Assembly (NCBI GenBank): GCA_015069425.1
Contig: SVIP01000002.1
Coordinates: 1-64,000 of the forward strand
Direction of reading: 5' to 3'
DNA from: Clostridiales bacterium
GTDB taxonomy: Bacteria; Bacillota; Clostridia; Christensenellales; Borkfalkiaceae
Length of the DNA: 64,000 nucleotides
The first letter of the stretch is position 1; each line of letters opens with the position of its first letter. The notes below the pieces were generated by a model. That model searched no databases, was not told the DNA's origin, and saw only the letters and a program-made list of their open reading frames with translations. Positions 34,849-43,266 of the stretch are shown piece by piece. The translations under genes and the position numbers were made by a program.

Positions 34849-36231
34849 TTATTTACCTTTAAATGAGCGGTCAACTGCAACCATAATAGCACATTCCATG
34901 CGTTTTTTAAATAATTCGCAACCAGTTTTATATACTCCCTTAACAGAGCCTGTTGCATGATAAGCATTTGCAGCGCAACCGCCAGAGCAGTATAATTTTG
35001 CCCAACAATCTCTGCAATCTTCTCTTGCATAAACGTTACAATCGGAGAATTCTTTTTGCGCATCTAAGTTGGTAATGCCGTTATAAATATCACCGAGTTT
35101 ATACTTTTCTTCGCCAACAAATTGATGACAAGGATATAGGTCGCCCCACGGGGTTACCGCCATATATTCTGTACCTGAGCCACAGCCTGAAATGCGTTTA
35201 TAAATACAAGGTCCGCCCGTCAAATCTATCATATAGTGATAGAAAGTAAAGGGTTTGCCCTCTTTATCTTTTTCTAACATCAAAAGAGCCAAATCTTCGT
35301 ACTGCTTTTTAACAATTTCAATATCTTTTTCGTCAAGTTTAGACGGATCGTCTTCAGAACAAACTACGGGTTCCATAGAAAGTTCGTTAAAGCCTAAAGA
35401 AAGCATAACTTTTATATCTTCTAAAAAGTCTGGGTTAGCATGGGTAAAAGTACCGCGCATATAGTAATTTTTTCCGTCTCTTGCCTTAACCAACTTTTGG
35501 AATTTAGGAATAATTTTATCAAAACTGCCATTACCGTTAAAATCTACTCTAAAACGGTCGTGTATTTCCTTTCTTCCGTCCAAACTTAAAACAACGTTAG
35601 AACATTCTTTGTTTGCAAAGTCAATTACGTCATCGTCAATCAAAACACCATTGGTCGTTAAAGTAAAGCGGAAGTTTTTTCCCTTTTCTTTTTCAATACT
35701 TCTTGCGTAGGCTACAAGTTTTTTTACGACCTCAAAATTCATTAGTGGTTCGCCACCGAAAAAGTCGACTTCAAGATTTCTTCTAGTTCCCGAATTTTCC
35801 ACCAAAAAATCAAGCGCGCGCTTACCCACTTCAAAACTCATAACCGCACGCTCGCCGTGGTATTTACCTTGACTTGCAAAACAGTATGAACAGTTAAGGT
35901 TACAAGTGTGCGCAACGTGCAAACAAAGAGCCTTTATTACGCCTGAAGTCTTTTCTTTTAGTTTTCCCGCCATATTTTCAAACGTGTCGGGTGCAAAAAG
36001 TTTGCCTTTATCTTTTAAAAATTGCACTTGGTCATAGCATTCGCTAATTTCCTCAACAGAAACGCCCTCTGTCCCTTTATACTTCTTAGCTAAATTATCA
36101 ATGATTTGTTCTTTACTCAGCTTGTCAAAATCTTTGATTAGGTCATAAGCCACTTCATCTACAGAATGAACTGAGCCTGAGCAGGAGTCAATTACGATAT
36201 TATATTTTCCGAGTTTATATTGATGTACCAT
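34849..36231 (-). CDS. scfB: SCIFF peptide radical SAM/SPASM maturase
   Basis: This 460-residue radical SAM enzyme forms Cys-to-Thr thioether cross-links in the SCIFF peptide. The N-terminal RiPP-recognition region (1-90) begins MVHQYKLGKYNIV. The radical SAM cluster is CNLNCSYC (C-x3-C-x2-C), followed by DFFGGEPLMNF. The C-terminal SPASM domain carries the remaining cysteines, including CIYKRISGCGSG, YPCHQF and CRDCWAKLYCSGGC. The start at 36231 is set by the conserved N-terminus; an in-frame extension upstream runs into a terminator hairpin. The gene follows the SCIFF precursor. Confidence 0.93.
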   Translation of the reverse strand: MVHQYKLGKYNIVIDSCSGSVHSVDEVAYDLIKDFDKLSKEQIIDNLAKKYKGTEGVSVEEISECYDQVQFLKDKGKLFAPDTFENMAGKLKEKTSGVIKALCLHVAHTCNLNCSYCFASQGKYHGERAVMSFEVGKRALDFLVENSGTRRNLEVDFFGGEPLMNFEVVKKLVAYARSIEKEKGKNFRFTLTTNGVLIDDDVIDFANKECSNVVLSLDGRKEIHDRFRVDFNGNGSFDKIIPKFQKLVKARDGKNYYMRGTFTHANPDFLEDIKVMLSLGFNELSMEPVVCSEDDPSKLDEKDIEIVKKQYEDLALLMLEKDKEGKPFTFYHYMIDLTGGPCIYKRISGCGSGTEYMAVTPWGDLYPCHQFVGEEKYKLGDIYNGITNLDAQKEFSDCNVYAREDCRDCWAKLYCSGGCAANAYHATGSVKGVYKTGCELFKKRMECAIMVAVDRSFKGK

Positions 36232-36247
36232 ATTTCTTTTACACAAT

Positions 36248-36272
36248 AAAAATACCACCCGAAGAAGGGTGG
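36248..36272 (-). terminator. Attenuator hairpin between SCIFF and its maturase
   Basis: CCACCC pairs with GGGTGG around TTCTTC, followed by TATTTTTATT on the minus strand. Partial termination here would give more precursor peptide than enzyme. Confidence 0.75.
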
Positions 36273-36287
36273 CACTTTATTTTCTAA

Positions 36288-36449
36288 TTACTTGCTTTCT
36301 TCGCTTTTGTTAGCATTTTCACATTGTTGATTTGCAATACCGCAACTGGTTTTGCATGCTGACTGACAAGAAGTTTGGCATTCACCGCAACCACCGTTTT
36401 TTGCGCTTTCGCAAAGGTTACGAGTTTCAATAGTTTCAATATGTTTCAT
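36288..36449 (-). CDS. scfA: SCIFF ribosomal peptide precursor (seven cysteines)
   Basis: This 53-residue peptide starts MKHIETIETRNLC and contains the SCIFF core GGCGECQTSCQSACKTSCG followed by IANQQC and an acidic tail ending SEESK. SCIFF means six cysteines in forty-five residues. Here the six canonical cysteines are present, plus a seventh at residue 13. GGAGGAT precedes the ATG. It was found by direct translation because it is short. The maturase gene lies just downstream. SCIFF is almost universal in Clostridia, but its physiological role is not settled. Confidence 0.95.
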   Translation of the reverse strand: MKHIETIETRNLCESAKNGGCGECQTSCQSACKTSCGIANQQCENANKSEESK

Positions 36450-36483
36450 TAATCTATCCTCCGTCGTTATTAATTACTGAATT

Positions 36484-36512
36484 ATTATAGCATTATATCT
36501 TAAAGTTGTCAA
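36484..36512 (-). promoter_or_regulatory. Promoter of the SCIFF operon
   Basis: Perfect TTGACA (36512-36507) and TATAAT (36489-36484) boxes with a 17-base spacer. This is one of the strongest promoters in the window. Confidence 0.85.
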
Positions 36513-36560
36513 TACAATTTATAAATTAATAGAAAAAGTTAAATCTTTACCACATTTTTC

Positions 36561-36589
36561 TTGCAAAGCACGCTGTCAATGTGTATAAT
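36561..36589 (+). promoter_or_regulatory. Promoter of the M20 amidohydrolase gene
   Basis: TTGCAA (36561-36566) and TATAAT (36584-36589) are spaced by 17 bases. AAAAGGAGAAAATTAT and the ATG at 36615 follow. Confidence 0.75.
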
Positions 36590-36614
36590 AAACATTGTAA
36601 AAGGAGAAAATTAT

Positions 36615-37949
36615 ATGCAAAAACTTATAAACGCAGTTGAAAAGCACACTAAACTTATTCTCGAAGCGGAACGTTGGCTTTGGGCACACCCTGAAACGGG
36701 GTACAAAGAATTTGAAAGTAGTAAATATTTGCAAGATAAATTTATTGAACTAGGATATTCACTTACTTTAGCCGAAAATATTACTGGTTTTTATACAACT
36801 ATAGACACGGGAAAACCTGGTCCTACAGTATTAATTCTAGGTGAACTTGATTCTGTAATCTGTCCGTCGCATAAAGAAGCAAACCCTAAAACGGGTGCAG
36901 TGCACTCTTGCGGACACCACGCACAAGGCGCAGCACTTTTAGGCCTTGCGGCAGCGTTAAAAGAACCTGGTGTTTTAGATGAGTTTTGTGGAAAAATAAA
37001 ACTTTGTTCAGTTCCCGCAGAAGAACTTTTAGAGATAGAATTTAGGAGCGAACTTAAAAAGCAAGGCATTATTAAATACTTTGGCGGTAAAAGTGAGTTT
37101 TTATCACGTGGATATTTTGACGACGTTGATTTAGCGTTTATGGTACATACAACTCCTATGGGAAAGTTTAGAAACACACCTGGCTCTAATGGTTGTATTG
37201 CAAAAAAATTTATATATAAAGGTGTAGCGGCACATGCAGGCGGTAGTCCTTGGGATGGAAGAAATGCAATGTACGCTGCTAATTGTGGATTAACTGCATG
37301 TAACGCTTTAAGAGAAACTTTTAAAGATGAGGATTGTATCCGTTTTCATCCGATTATTACAAGTGGTGGCAGTATGGTAAACGCAATTCCTGAAACGGCC
37401 ACTTTAGAAAGTTACGTTCGTGGTATGAGTTTTGAAAGTATGTTGGAAGCAAACAGGCGTTTAAACCAAGCAATAACAGGTAGCGCATTATCACTAGGTT
37501 GTAATGTTGAAATTATAGATTTCCCAGGATATGCACCACATAAAAATAGTATCGACCTTAATGAAGTTGCTAAAGAAGCTGTAAACCTTGCCTTACCCGA
37601 ATGCGAATTTATAGAAATAAATAAAGCAAGTACGGGTAGTACGGATATGGGTGACCTTTCTTGCATTATGCCCGTAGTCCATCCTTATTGCCCAGGTGCA
37701 ATTGGCAAAAGTCACGGAAACGATTATTATATAGTAGATCCCGTTAAAGCGTGTGTCGGTAGTGCAAAGTGGCAATTAGCAATGCTTAAAATTTTACTTA
37801 GCGACGGAGCAAAGCGCGCTTATGAAGCAATTAAAAACTTTAAGCCAAGATTTAGTAGTAAAAAGGAATATTTAGATTATTGTGATGCAATTTGCTGTGA
37901 CGGAAATAGAATTGAATACGGTGAAAACACCGCAATTGTTAAAATTTAA
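36615..37949 (+). CDS. M20 family amidohydrolase/peptidase (AbgB-like)
   Basis: This 444-residue protein is a zinc hydrolase of the M20/M40 family. It shows ERWLWAHPETGYKEFES at the start, LGELDSVICPSH, CGHHAQGAALLGLA with a metal histidine pair, VPAEELLE with a glutamate, and FIYKGVAAHAGGSPWDGRNA, the dimerization-domain signature. AbgB-type enzymes cleave acyl or aryl groups from amino acids. The start at 36615 is set by AAAAGGAG. An upstream in-frame start would overlap the promoter. The gene is single, with its own promoter and terminator. Confidence 0.85.
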   Translation: MQKLINAVEKHTKLILEAERWLWAHPETGYKEFESSKYLQDKFIELGYSLTLAENITGFYTTIDTGKPGPTVLILGELDSVICPSHKEANPKTGAVHSCGHHAQGAALLGLAAALKEPGVLDEFCGKIKLCSVPAEELLEIEFRSELKKQGIIKYFGGKSEFLSRGYFDDVDLAFMVHTTPMGKFRNTPGSNGCIAKKFIYKGVAAHAGGSPWDGRNAMYAANCGLTACNALRETFKDEDCIRFHPIITSGGSMVNAIPETATLESYVRGMSFESMLEANRRLNQAITGSALSLGCNVEIIDFPGYAPHKNSIDLNEVAKEAVNLALPECEFIEINKASTGSTDMGDLSCIMPVVHPYCPGAIGKSHGNDYYIVDPVKACVGSAKWQLAMLKILLSDGAKRAYEAIKNFKPRFSSKKEYLDYCDAICCDGNRIEYGENTAIVKI

Positions 37950-37966
37950 ATTAAAACAATGAAAAA

Positions 37967-37995
37967 GGTGGGCGTGATAATTTATCACGCCCACC
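37967..37995. terminator. Perfect 13-bp terminator between convergent genes
   Basis: GGTGGGCGTGATA and its complement enclose a 3-base loop followed by TTTTT on the plus strand. It separates the M20 gene from the convergent membrane protein gene. Confidence 0.85.
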
Positions 37996-38001
37996 GTTTT
38001 T

Positions 38002-38466
38002 CTATATATTATTTATTTTTTCTTTTATTGCCTCCATTTCTGTTTTAACTGCGCTAGCATTTAAAATCGGCCATACTAAAAAATGGCTTAATATTTCTTC
38101 GTTTTTAATAGTTACAGTAATATTCCGAACATCATTTTGCAAAATATGTAAAGATATCCACAGGCTGTGTCTTGTATGAAGTTCTCCAATTTCATTATAA
38201 CTTAAATATTCAATCGAGCTTGGGTTTATGACTTTACTATGAAATGCAAAACGAAATATAAAGTTGTTACCATCAAACATGACCGCCGTTTTCGGTAATA
38301 AAACAAACAGATATATTGCTACAATATCTAATATCACTGCTATAACTAACGCAATGACACTCCAAACAGAAACAAACAGCATTAGAACACTTAAAACTGT
38401 CAATATAATACCCGAAACAAACAAGAGTTTACCTATTAATTTATCCCTTTGTGCTATAATTTCCAT
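38002..38466 (-). CDS. Small membrane protein, function unknown
   Basis: This 154-residue protein has two adjacent hydrophobic segments at about 10-32 and 36-58 (LLFVSGIILTVLSVLMLFV and VIALVIAVILDIVAIYLFV). A mostly beta-rich soluble domain follows (VMFDGNNFIFRFAFHSK, ITVTIKNEEI). The pattern resembles PH-like membrane-anchored domains, but no named family was recognised. It starts 9 bases after the alpha/beta hydrolase stop codon and is likely the last gene of that operon. Confidence 0.6.
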   Translation of the reverse strand: MEIIAQRDKLIGKLLFVSGIILTVLSVLMLFVSVWSVIALVIAVILDIVAIYLFVLLPKTAVMFDGNNFIFRFAFHSKVINPSSIEYLSYNEIGELHTRHSLWISLHILQNDVRNITVTIKNEEILSHFLVWPILNASAVKTEMEAIKEKINNI

Positions 38467-38475
38467 AAAACAACC

Positions 38476-39426
38476 TTAATATATATTATTTTCCTTTTCA
38501 AATTGACTTATAAAATTAACGTAATTTTCTTTTTCTTTTAGGTAGGCAAGACCATGCCCCGCACCCGAAACACGCATAAATTTTTTTGGTGCGCCACACG
38601 CCTCGAATAAATCTTCCGCCATATAAAATGGAACGAAATCGTCGGTATCCCCGTGAAAAAATATTGTGGGGATTTTTATTTTTTTAACCGACTCTATTGG
38701 TGGATTTTCTTCTAAATTAAACCCACCGAATATTTTTGCTCCGAGTTTAATAAATGGATAAAACACAAAAGCTGGTAAGTGCAACTGCTTAATAACCTTT
38801 TTGATTATATCCTTTTGTGAGGAAAAACCACAATCACACAAAACGTACTTGACGTTTTGGGGTAAGTTTTTAGACGCTGTCATAAGAACTGTTGAACCGC
38901 CCATAGATACACCGCCTATAATGATATTAACTTCTTCCCCAAACTTTTTAATTGCGTAATCAATCCAAGTAAGACAATCTCTACTTTCTTTTACGCCAAA
39001 AGTAACAACACTACCTTCACTTTTTCCGCACGCACGTTGACAAGCCAAAATAACGTTATGATTAAGTGCAAAACAACGTTCAACCGCACCGCTCATATCA
39101 CGCTCGGGATCGCCTCTATATCCGTTAAACAAAATTTCTACAGGTGCACCTTTTTTACACTCGTAATATTCACCGTAAAGGATTAAACCATCGAAAGACT
39201 TGATTTTTATAATTTCTTTAACTCTTGCCCTATTTTCTTTCATCCATGAAAGCATTTGCGGATGAAATTCTTCATAAATTTTACCAGGAATTAAAACGAA
39301 CTCATCATCTTTAAGCGGTTTTCTTTTTCTTGAATAAAAGGTCAACAGAAAGCAAACGAAAGAGAGCAACAAAATTAAAAATAAAACCGACGCTACAACT
39401 ATCGGTAAGACTATGTACCAATCCAT
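38476..39426 (-). CDS. Membrane-anchored alpha/beta hydrolase
   Basis: This 316-residue protein has an N-terminal membrane anchor (about 5-30). An alpha/beta hydrolase domain follows with FNGYRGDPERDMSG as the oxyanion region, the nucleophile elbow GGVSMGGSTV, an aspartate in FHGDTDDFVPF and the histidine in GAGHGLAYL. It probably cleaves esters or peptides at the cell surface or in the cytosol near the membrane. The substrate is unknown. It follows engB by 8 bases. Confidence 0.85.
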   Translation of the reverse strand: MDWYIVLPIVVASVLFLILLLSFVCFLLTFYSRKRKPLKDDEFVLIPGKIYEEFHPQMLSWMKENRARVKEIIKIKSFDGLILYGEYYECKKGAPVEILFNGYRGDPERDMSGAVERCFALNHNVILACQRACGKSEGSVVTFGVKESRDCLTWIDYAIKKFGEEVNIIIGGVSMGGSTVLMTASKNLPQNVKYVLCDCGFSSQKDIIKKVIKQLHLPAFVFYPFIKLGAKIFGGFNLEENPPIESVKKIKIPTIFFHGDTDDFVPFYMAEDLFEACGAPKKFMRVSGAGHGLAYLKEKENYVNFISQFEKENNIY

Positions 39427-39434
39427 AAAAGCAA

Positions 39435-40031
39435 TTATTCCTCGCTACTTTCCTTAACGCTTATCGCTTGTTCAATAAGGGTTAAAACCTGCTCTTTACC
39501 AAAGCCTGTCTCTGCAGAAGTTGCAGTAATATCACTAAAGCCAACTTTTAAATCGGTGGCAATCTCTTGTACTCTAGGCTTAATTTTAGTTTTACCAAGT
39601 TTATCCGCCTTAGTTGCGACTAAAACGAACGGAACTGCATAGTGATAAAGATAATTAACCATCATTTTATCGTCCGCAGTCGGGTCGTGACGAATATCAA
39701 CTAACGATAAAAGTAGGCGTATGTTTTGTGTAGATAAAAAAGTCTCTAAAAGTGCGCCCCACTTTTTCTTTTCTTCCTTACTTACTTTGGCAAACCCGTA
39801 ACCGGGCAAATCCGCAAGCACGAATTCGCCAAAATCAAAATAGTTTATCAACCTTGTTCTCCCAGGTGTAACCGAGGTTTTAGCAAGTTTTTTCTTATTT
39901 GCAAGCATGTTTATAAGAGAACTTTTGCCAACGTTTGACTTGCCAGCAACTGCAATTATAGGTTTATCCGTCTTATAAAACTTATCCGCACTTGCAACGC
40001 TAGTTATAAACGTTGCGTCCTTAATTTTCAT
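39435..40031 (-). CDS. engB: Ribosome biogenesis GTP-binding protein YsxC/EngB
   Basis: This 198-residue GTPase helps assemble the 50S subunit. It shows G1 AGKSNVGKSSLINML, G2 TSVTPGRTRLINYF, G3 LADLPGYGFAKV, G4 VATKADKLGK and a G5-like TSAETGFG. Length and order fit EngB. It lies 9 bases after lon, an arrangement widespread in Firmicutes. Confidence 0.95.
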   Translation of the reverse strand: MKIKDATFITSVASADKFYKTDKPIIAVAGKSNVGKSSLINMLANKKKLAKTSVTPGRTRLINYFDFGEFVLADLPGYGFAKVSKEEKKKWGALLETFLSTQNIRLLLSLVDIRHDPTADDKMMVNYLYHYAVPFVLVATKADKLGKTKIKPRVQEIATDLKVGFSDITATSAETGFGKEQVLTLIEQAISVKESSEE

Positions 40032-40040
40032 AATCTCACC

Positions 40041-42437
40041 TTAAAATTTTATCGCACGTTCAAAAACTTCTTCCACGCTAGTCGCTGTGATAAAATTAAT
40101 TTCCTTTCGTATTTCTTCGGGGATTTCCGTCAAATCTTTCTTGTTATCTATTGGGACAATAACTTCTTTAATACCCTGTCTAAATGCCGCAAGCGCCTTT
40201 TCTTTAAGTCCGCCTATTGCTAAAACCTTACCACGGAGAGTAATTTCCCCCGTCATCGCAACGCTCTTTTTAACAGGCTTTTTAATTAATGCTGAAAGTA
40301 TTGCTGTTGCCATAGTTATACCTGCGCTCGGACCGTCCTTTGGCGTTGCGCCCTCTGGAACGTGAATATGAATATCAGTATTTTCAAAAAGGTTTTCATC
40401 TATTGAAAATTTATTAGCGTTTGACCTAATATAACTGATTGCCGCACGTGCAGACTCTTTCATAACGTCGCCAAGTTTACCAGTTAGAACTATTTCACCT
40501 TTACCTTTCATAAGCCCCACTTCGATAGTTAAAGTAGTTCCCCCAACACTCGTCCACGCAAGTCCGGTGCAAGCACCTATTTCGTCCTTTTCTAAAGACA
40601 TATCTTTTTGATGCTTTCTAATTCCTAAATAATTTTCCACGTCTTTAGCAGTAATTTTTTGTTTTCTTAAACGAGAATTTTCTGCAACTTTTATGGCTAT
40701 TTTTCTAATTACGCCCGCTATTTCTCTATCTAAATTTCTAACACCCGCCTCCATAGTGTAACCACTAATTACTTCAGATATAGCCTCGTCGGTAAAATCT
40801 ATCTTGCTCTCCTTAACACCGTTTAATTTTAGTTGTTTTGGTATAAGATAGCGTTTAGCAATCTGCAACTTTTCTTCGTTGGTGTATCCCGTAAGTTCAA
40901 TAACTTCCATACGGTCAAGTAATGGATGCGGAATAGTGTCAATAGAATTGGCGGTGGTTATAAACATAACCTTTGAAAGGTCCATAGGAACTTCTAGGTA
41001 TCTATCTCTAAACGTAGTATTTTGCTCGGGGTCTAACACTTCTAAAAGTGCGCTTGCAGGGTCGCCGTGAATATCCGACGATAACTTATCAATCTCGTCT
41101 AAAAGAAAAACGGGATTAGAAGAGCCTGCATTTTTAAGCCCAAAAACAATTCTGCCAGGCATTGCGCCAACGTAAGTTTTTCTATGCCCTCTAATTTCCG
41201 CCTCATCCTTACCGCCACCTAAACTCATTCTCACGAATTTTCTATTAAGCGCACGAGCAATACTCGTCGCCACTGAAGTTTTACCAACCCCTGGAGGCCC
41301 GACAAAACATAGAATAGGACCTTTAATTTCTTTAGTTAATTGCAAAACTGCCAAATATTCAACAATCCTTTGCTTAACTTTTTCTAAACCAAAGTGGTCT
41401 TTATCTAAAACTTCTTTAGCAAACTTTAAGTCCTCGGTATCTTCCGTCACTTGGTTAAACGGAAGTTCCTTTATCCAATCTAAATAATTTAAAATTATAG
41501 AATAATCTGGAGAAGATGGATTGATTTTACTTAGTCTAGAAATTTCTTTTAACGCCTTTTCCTCCACTTCTTTAGGCAAGTTCTTTTCTAAAATTTGCTC
41601 TTTTAATTGGTCAATTTCTTCTGGATCGTCACCAAGTTCAGAGTGAATGGCTTTGAGTTGTTCACGAAGATAGAATTCTTTTTGACTCTTATCTATGTTG
41701 CCTTTAACCTTTTCGCTAATCTTTTTTTCTATTTTAACAATCTCCAACTCTCTTTCAAAAAGCATTTTAAAATCGGTAATTCTCTTTAAAGTATCGTCAG
41801 TTTCTAATAATGCTTGAACGATGCCATCTTTTAGTGGAACTACTGATAAAGCGTTATCTATAAATTCGTTAGGGTCTGTCAATTTACTAACTGCCTCAAG
41901 CATCTCTCTAGAAATATTCTTATTAACAGATGCATAATCGGTAAACGCAGTTTTGGCAACTCTTAAATACGCCTCAGCCTCGTTTTGGTCGGAAACGGGA
42001 GTATAAATCTTTTCATATACTGTTGCGGAAAAATATTTCTTGCCGTTTTTATTTTTAGCCTCGCTTATTTCCCTTGCTCCCGCACGATATAAAGCTTCAA
42101 CGCTAACTTTCGTGTGTCCATTGCCTTGAATTCTAATGACTTGCTTAATTTTAGCAACCACTCCCACCGTAAAAAAATCAGTTACTTTAGGAATCTCAAC
42201 CGCAGCGTTCTTCTGTGCGCAAATAAAAATCTCTGAACCACTTTTAACGGCAACGTCAACTGCCGTTACCGAAATTTCTCTACCTACGTCAAAATTTAAA
42301 AAGGTATTCGGGAATAAAACCTTTCCACGAAGTGCAATCACGGGAATAGTCTTTTCACTTTTATCCACGTTTTCCGTTCTTTTAACGCCCTCTTCTAATA
42401 TGTGTTCTATAAATTTGTTCACGTCTTTTTCTAGCAT
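40041..42437 (-). CDS. lon: ATP-dependent protease Lon
   Basis: This 798-residue protein has the three Lon parts. The N-terminal substrate domain (about 28-220) starts IPVIALRGKVLFPNTFLNF. The AAA+ domain has Walker A FVGPPGVGKTSVATSIARAL and Walker B VFLLDEIDKL. The C-terminal protease domain has the catalytic serine in KDGPSAGITMATAI and a lysine about 43 residues later. It degrades misfolded and regulatory proteins. AGGTGAGAT precedes the ATG. It is followed by engB. Confidence 0.96.
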   Translation of the reverse strand: MLEKDVNKFIEHILEEGVKRTENVDKSEKTIPVIALRGKVLFPNTFLNFDVGREISVTAVDVAVKSGSEIFICAQKNAAVEIPKVTDFFTVGVVAKIKQVIRIQGNGHTKVSVEALYRAGAREISEAKNKNGKKYFSATVYEKIYTPVSDQNEAEAYLRVAKTAFTDYASVNKNISREMLEAVSKLTDPNEFIDNALSVVPLKDGIVQALLETDDTLKRITDFKMLFERELEIVKIEKKISEKVKGNIDKSQKEFYLREQLKAIHSELGDDPEEIDQLKEQILEKNLPKEVEEKALKEISRLSKINPSSPDYSIILNYLDWIKELPFNQVTEDTEDLKFAKEVLDKDHFGLEKVKQRIVEYLAVLQLTKEIKGPILCFVGPPGVGKTSVATSIARALNRKFVRMSLGGGKDEAEIRGHRKTYVGAMPGRIVFGLKNAGSSNPVFLLDEIDKLSSDIHGDPASALLEVLDPEQNTTFRDRYLEVPMDLSKVMFITTANSIDTIPHPLLDRMEVIELTGYTNEEKLQIAKRYLIPKQLKLNGVKESKIDFTDEAISEVISGYTMEAGVRNLDREIAGVIRKIAIKVAENSRLRKQKITAKDVENYLGIRKHQKDMSLEKDEIGACTGLAWTSVGGTTLTIEVGLMKGKGEIVLTGKLGDVMKESARAAISYIRSNANKFSIDENLFENTDIHIHVPEGATPKDGPSAGITMATAILSALIKKPVKKSVAMTGEITLRGKVLAIGGLKEKALAAFRQGIKEVIVPIDNKKDLTEIPEEIRKEINFITATSVEEVFERAIKF

Positions 42438-42459
42438 ATCTCACCTATCTTATGTATCA

Positions 42460-43266
42460 CTATAAACAATATTTTTCTAATAAGTATTTTACAGGATTAT
42501 CCTTAAATGGAACTGTAATTTCATCTGCAACTGCTTTTAATTCCTCTTTTCCGTCACCAACTGCAACCCCATGCCACGGTCCGGAAATTAACCCTATATC
42601 GTTAGTACTATCTCCAACGGCAATAACTTTTTCAAGTGGAATATTAAATCGTTTTGCTAAAAAACGCACAGCGTTTCCTTTATCGCAACTAGGATTAATA
42701 GCCTCAATCAAACAAGTAGCACCGCTATTAAAAACCATTTCCTTTCGGTCATAAACTTGATTAAGTTTTTTAACCGCTAAATTAACAAGCGTGTCGTCGC
42801 CAAGTCCACAGACCTTACAGACGTTGCCCTTTTGTTTTTTTATCTCCTCGATAATATCGCTAGGAACGCCTTTTAGTCCCGTTGCATTTTCGTAAACCTC
42901 GACGTAAGGGGAGCGTTTTTCAATATAAAACCCCTCTTCACCGTACGCTATCGGGGATAGACCTGCATTTCTGATTTCTTCAACGGCTTTTATTGCAAGT
43001 TCGCAACTTAAACCACCTTCAAATATAGTTTGACCACTTTCAATATCTGATATTCTCGAGCCTTGAAAGGAAACTACTAAACCTTTTAGCCCATGCTTTT
43101 TCAAAATTTTATTTATGGACGAAGTTTCACGCCCAGAGCAAACAACGAATATACCGCCCTTTTCGATAAAGCGATTAATCGCCTCTAGCGTTCCGCTATC
43201 AATATCGTTTTTCGGAGCTAAACCTAAAGTTCCGTCATAGTCGCTTAAAAATAATTTATATTTCAT
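42460..43266 (-). CDS. Cof-type HAD phosphatase
   Basis: This 268-residue protein has HAD motif I LFLSDYDGTLGL, motif II VVCSGRET, CDKGNAVRFLAKRF with the catalytic lysine, and motif IV VIAVGDSTNDIGLI, with a C2B cap between. It belongs to the Cof/YwpJ group, which dephosphorylates sugar phosphates or flavin cofactors. It overlaps uvrC by 4 bases. The substrate is unknown. Confidence 0.87.
   Translation of the reverse strand: MKYKLFLSDYDGTLGLAPKNDIDSGTLEAINRFIEKGGIFVVCSGRETSSINKILKKHGLKGLVVSFQGSRISDIESGQTIFEGGLSCELAIKAVEEIRNAGLSPIAYGEEGFYIEKRSPYVEVYENATGLKGVPSDIIEEIKKQKGNVCKVCGLGDDTLVNLAVKKLNQVYDRKEMVFNSGATCLIEAINPSCDKGNAVRFLAKRFNIPLEKVIAVGDSTNDIGLISGPWHGVAVGDGKEELKAVADEITVPFKDNPVKYLLEKYCL

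Noticed and set aside
34849..36258. An earlier start for the SCIFF maturase adding nine residues
   Set aside because: The extension runs into the terminator hairpin, and the conserved family N-terminus begins at MVHQYK (36231).
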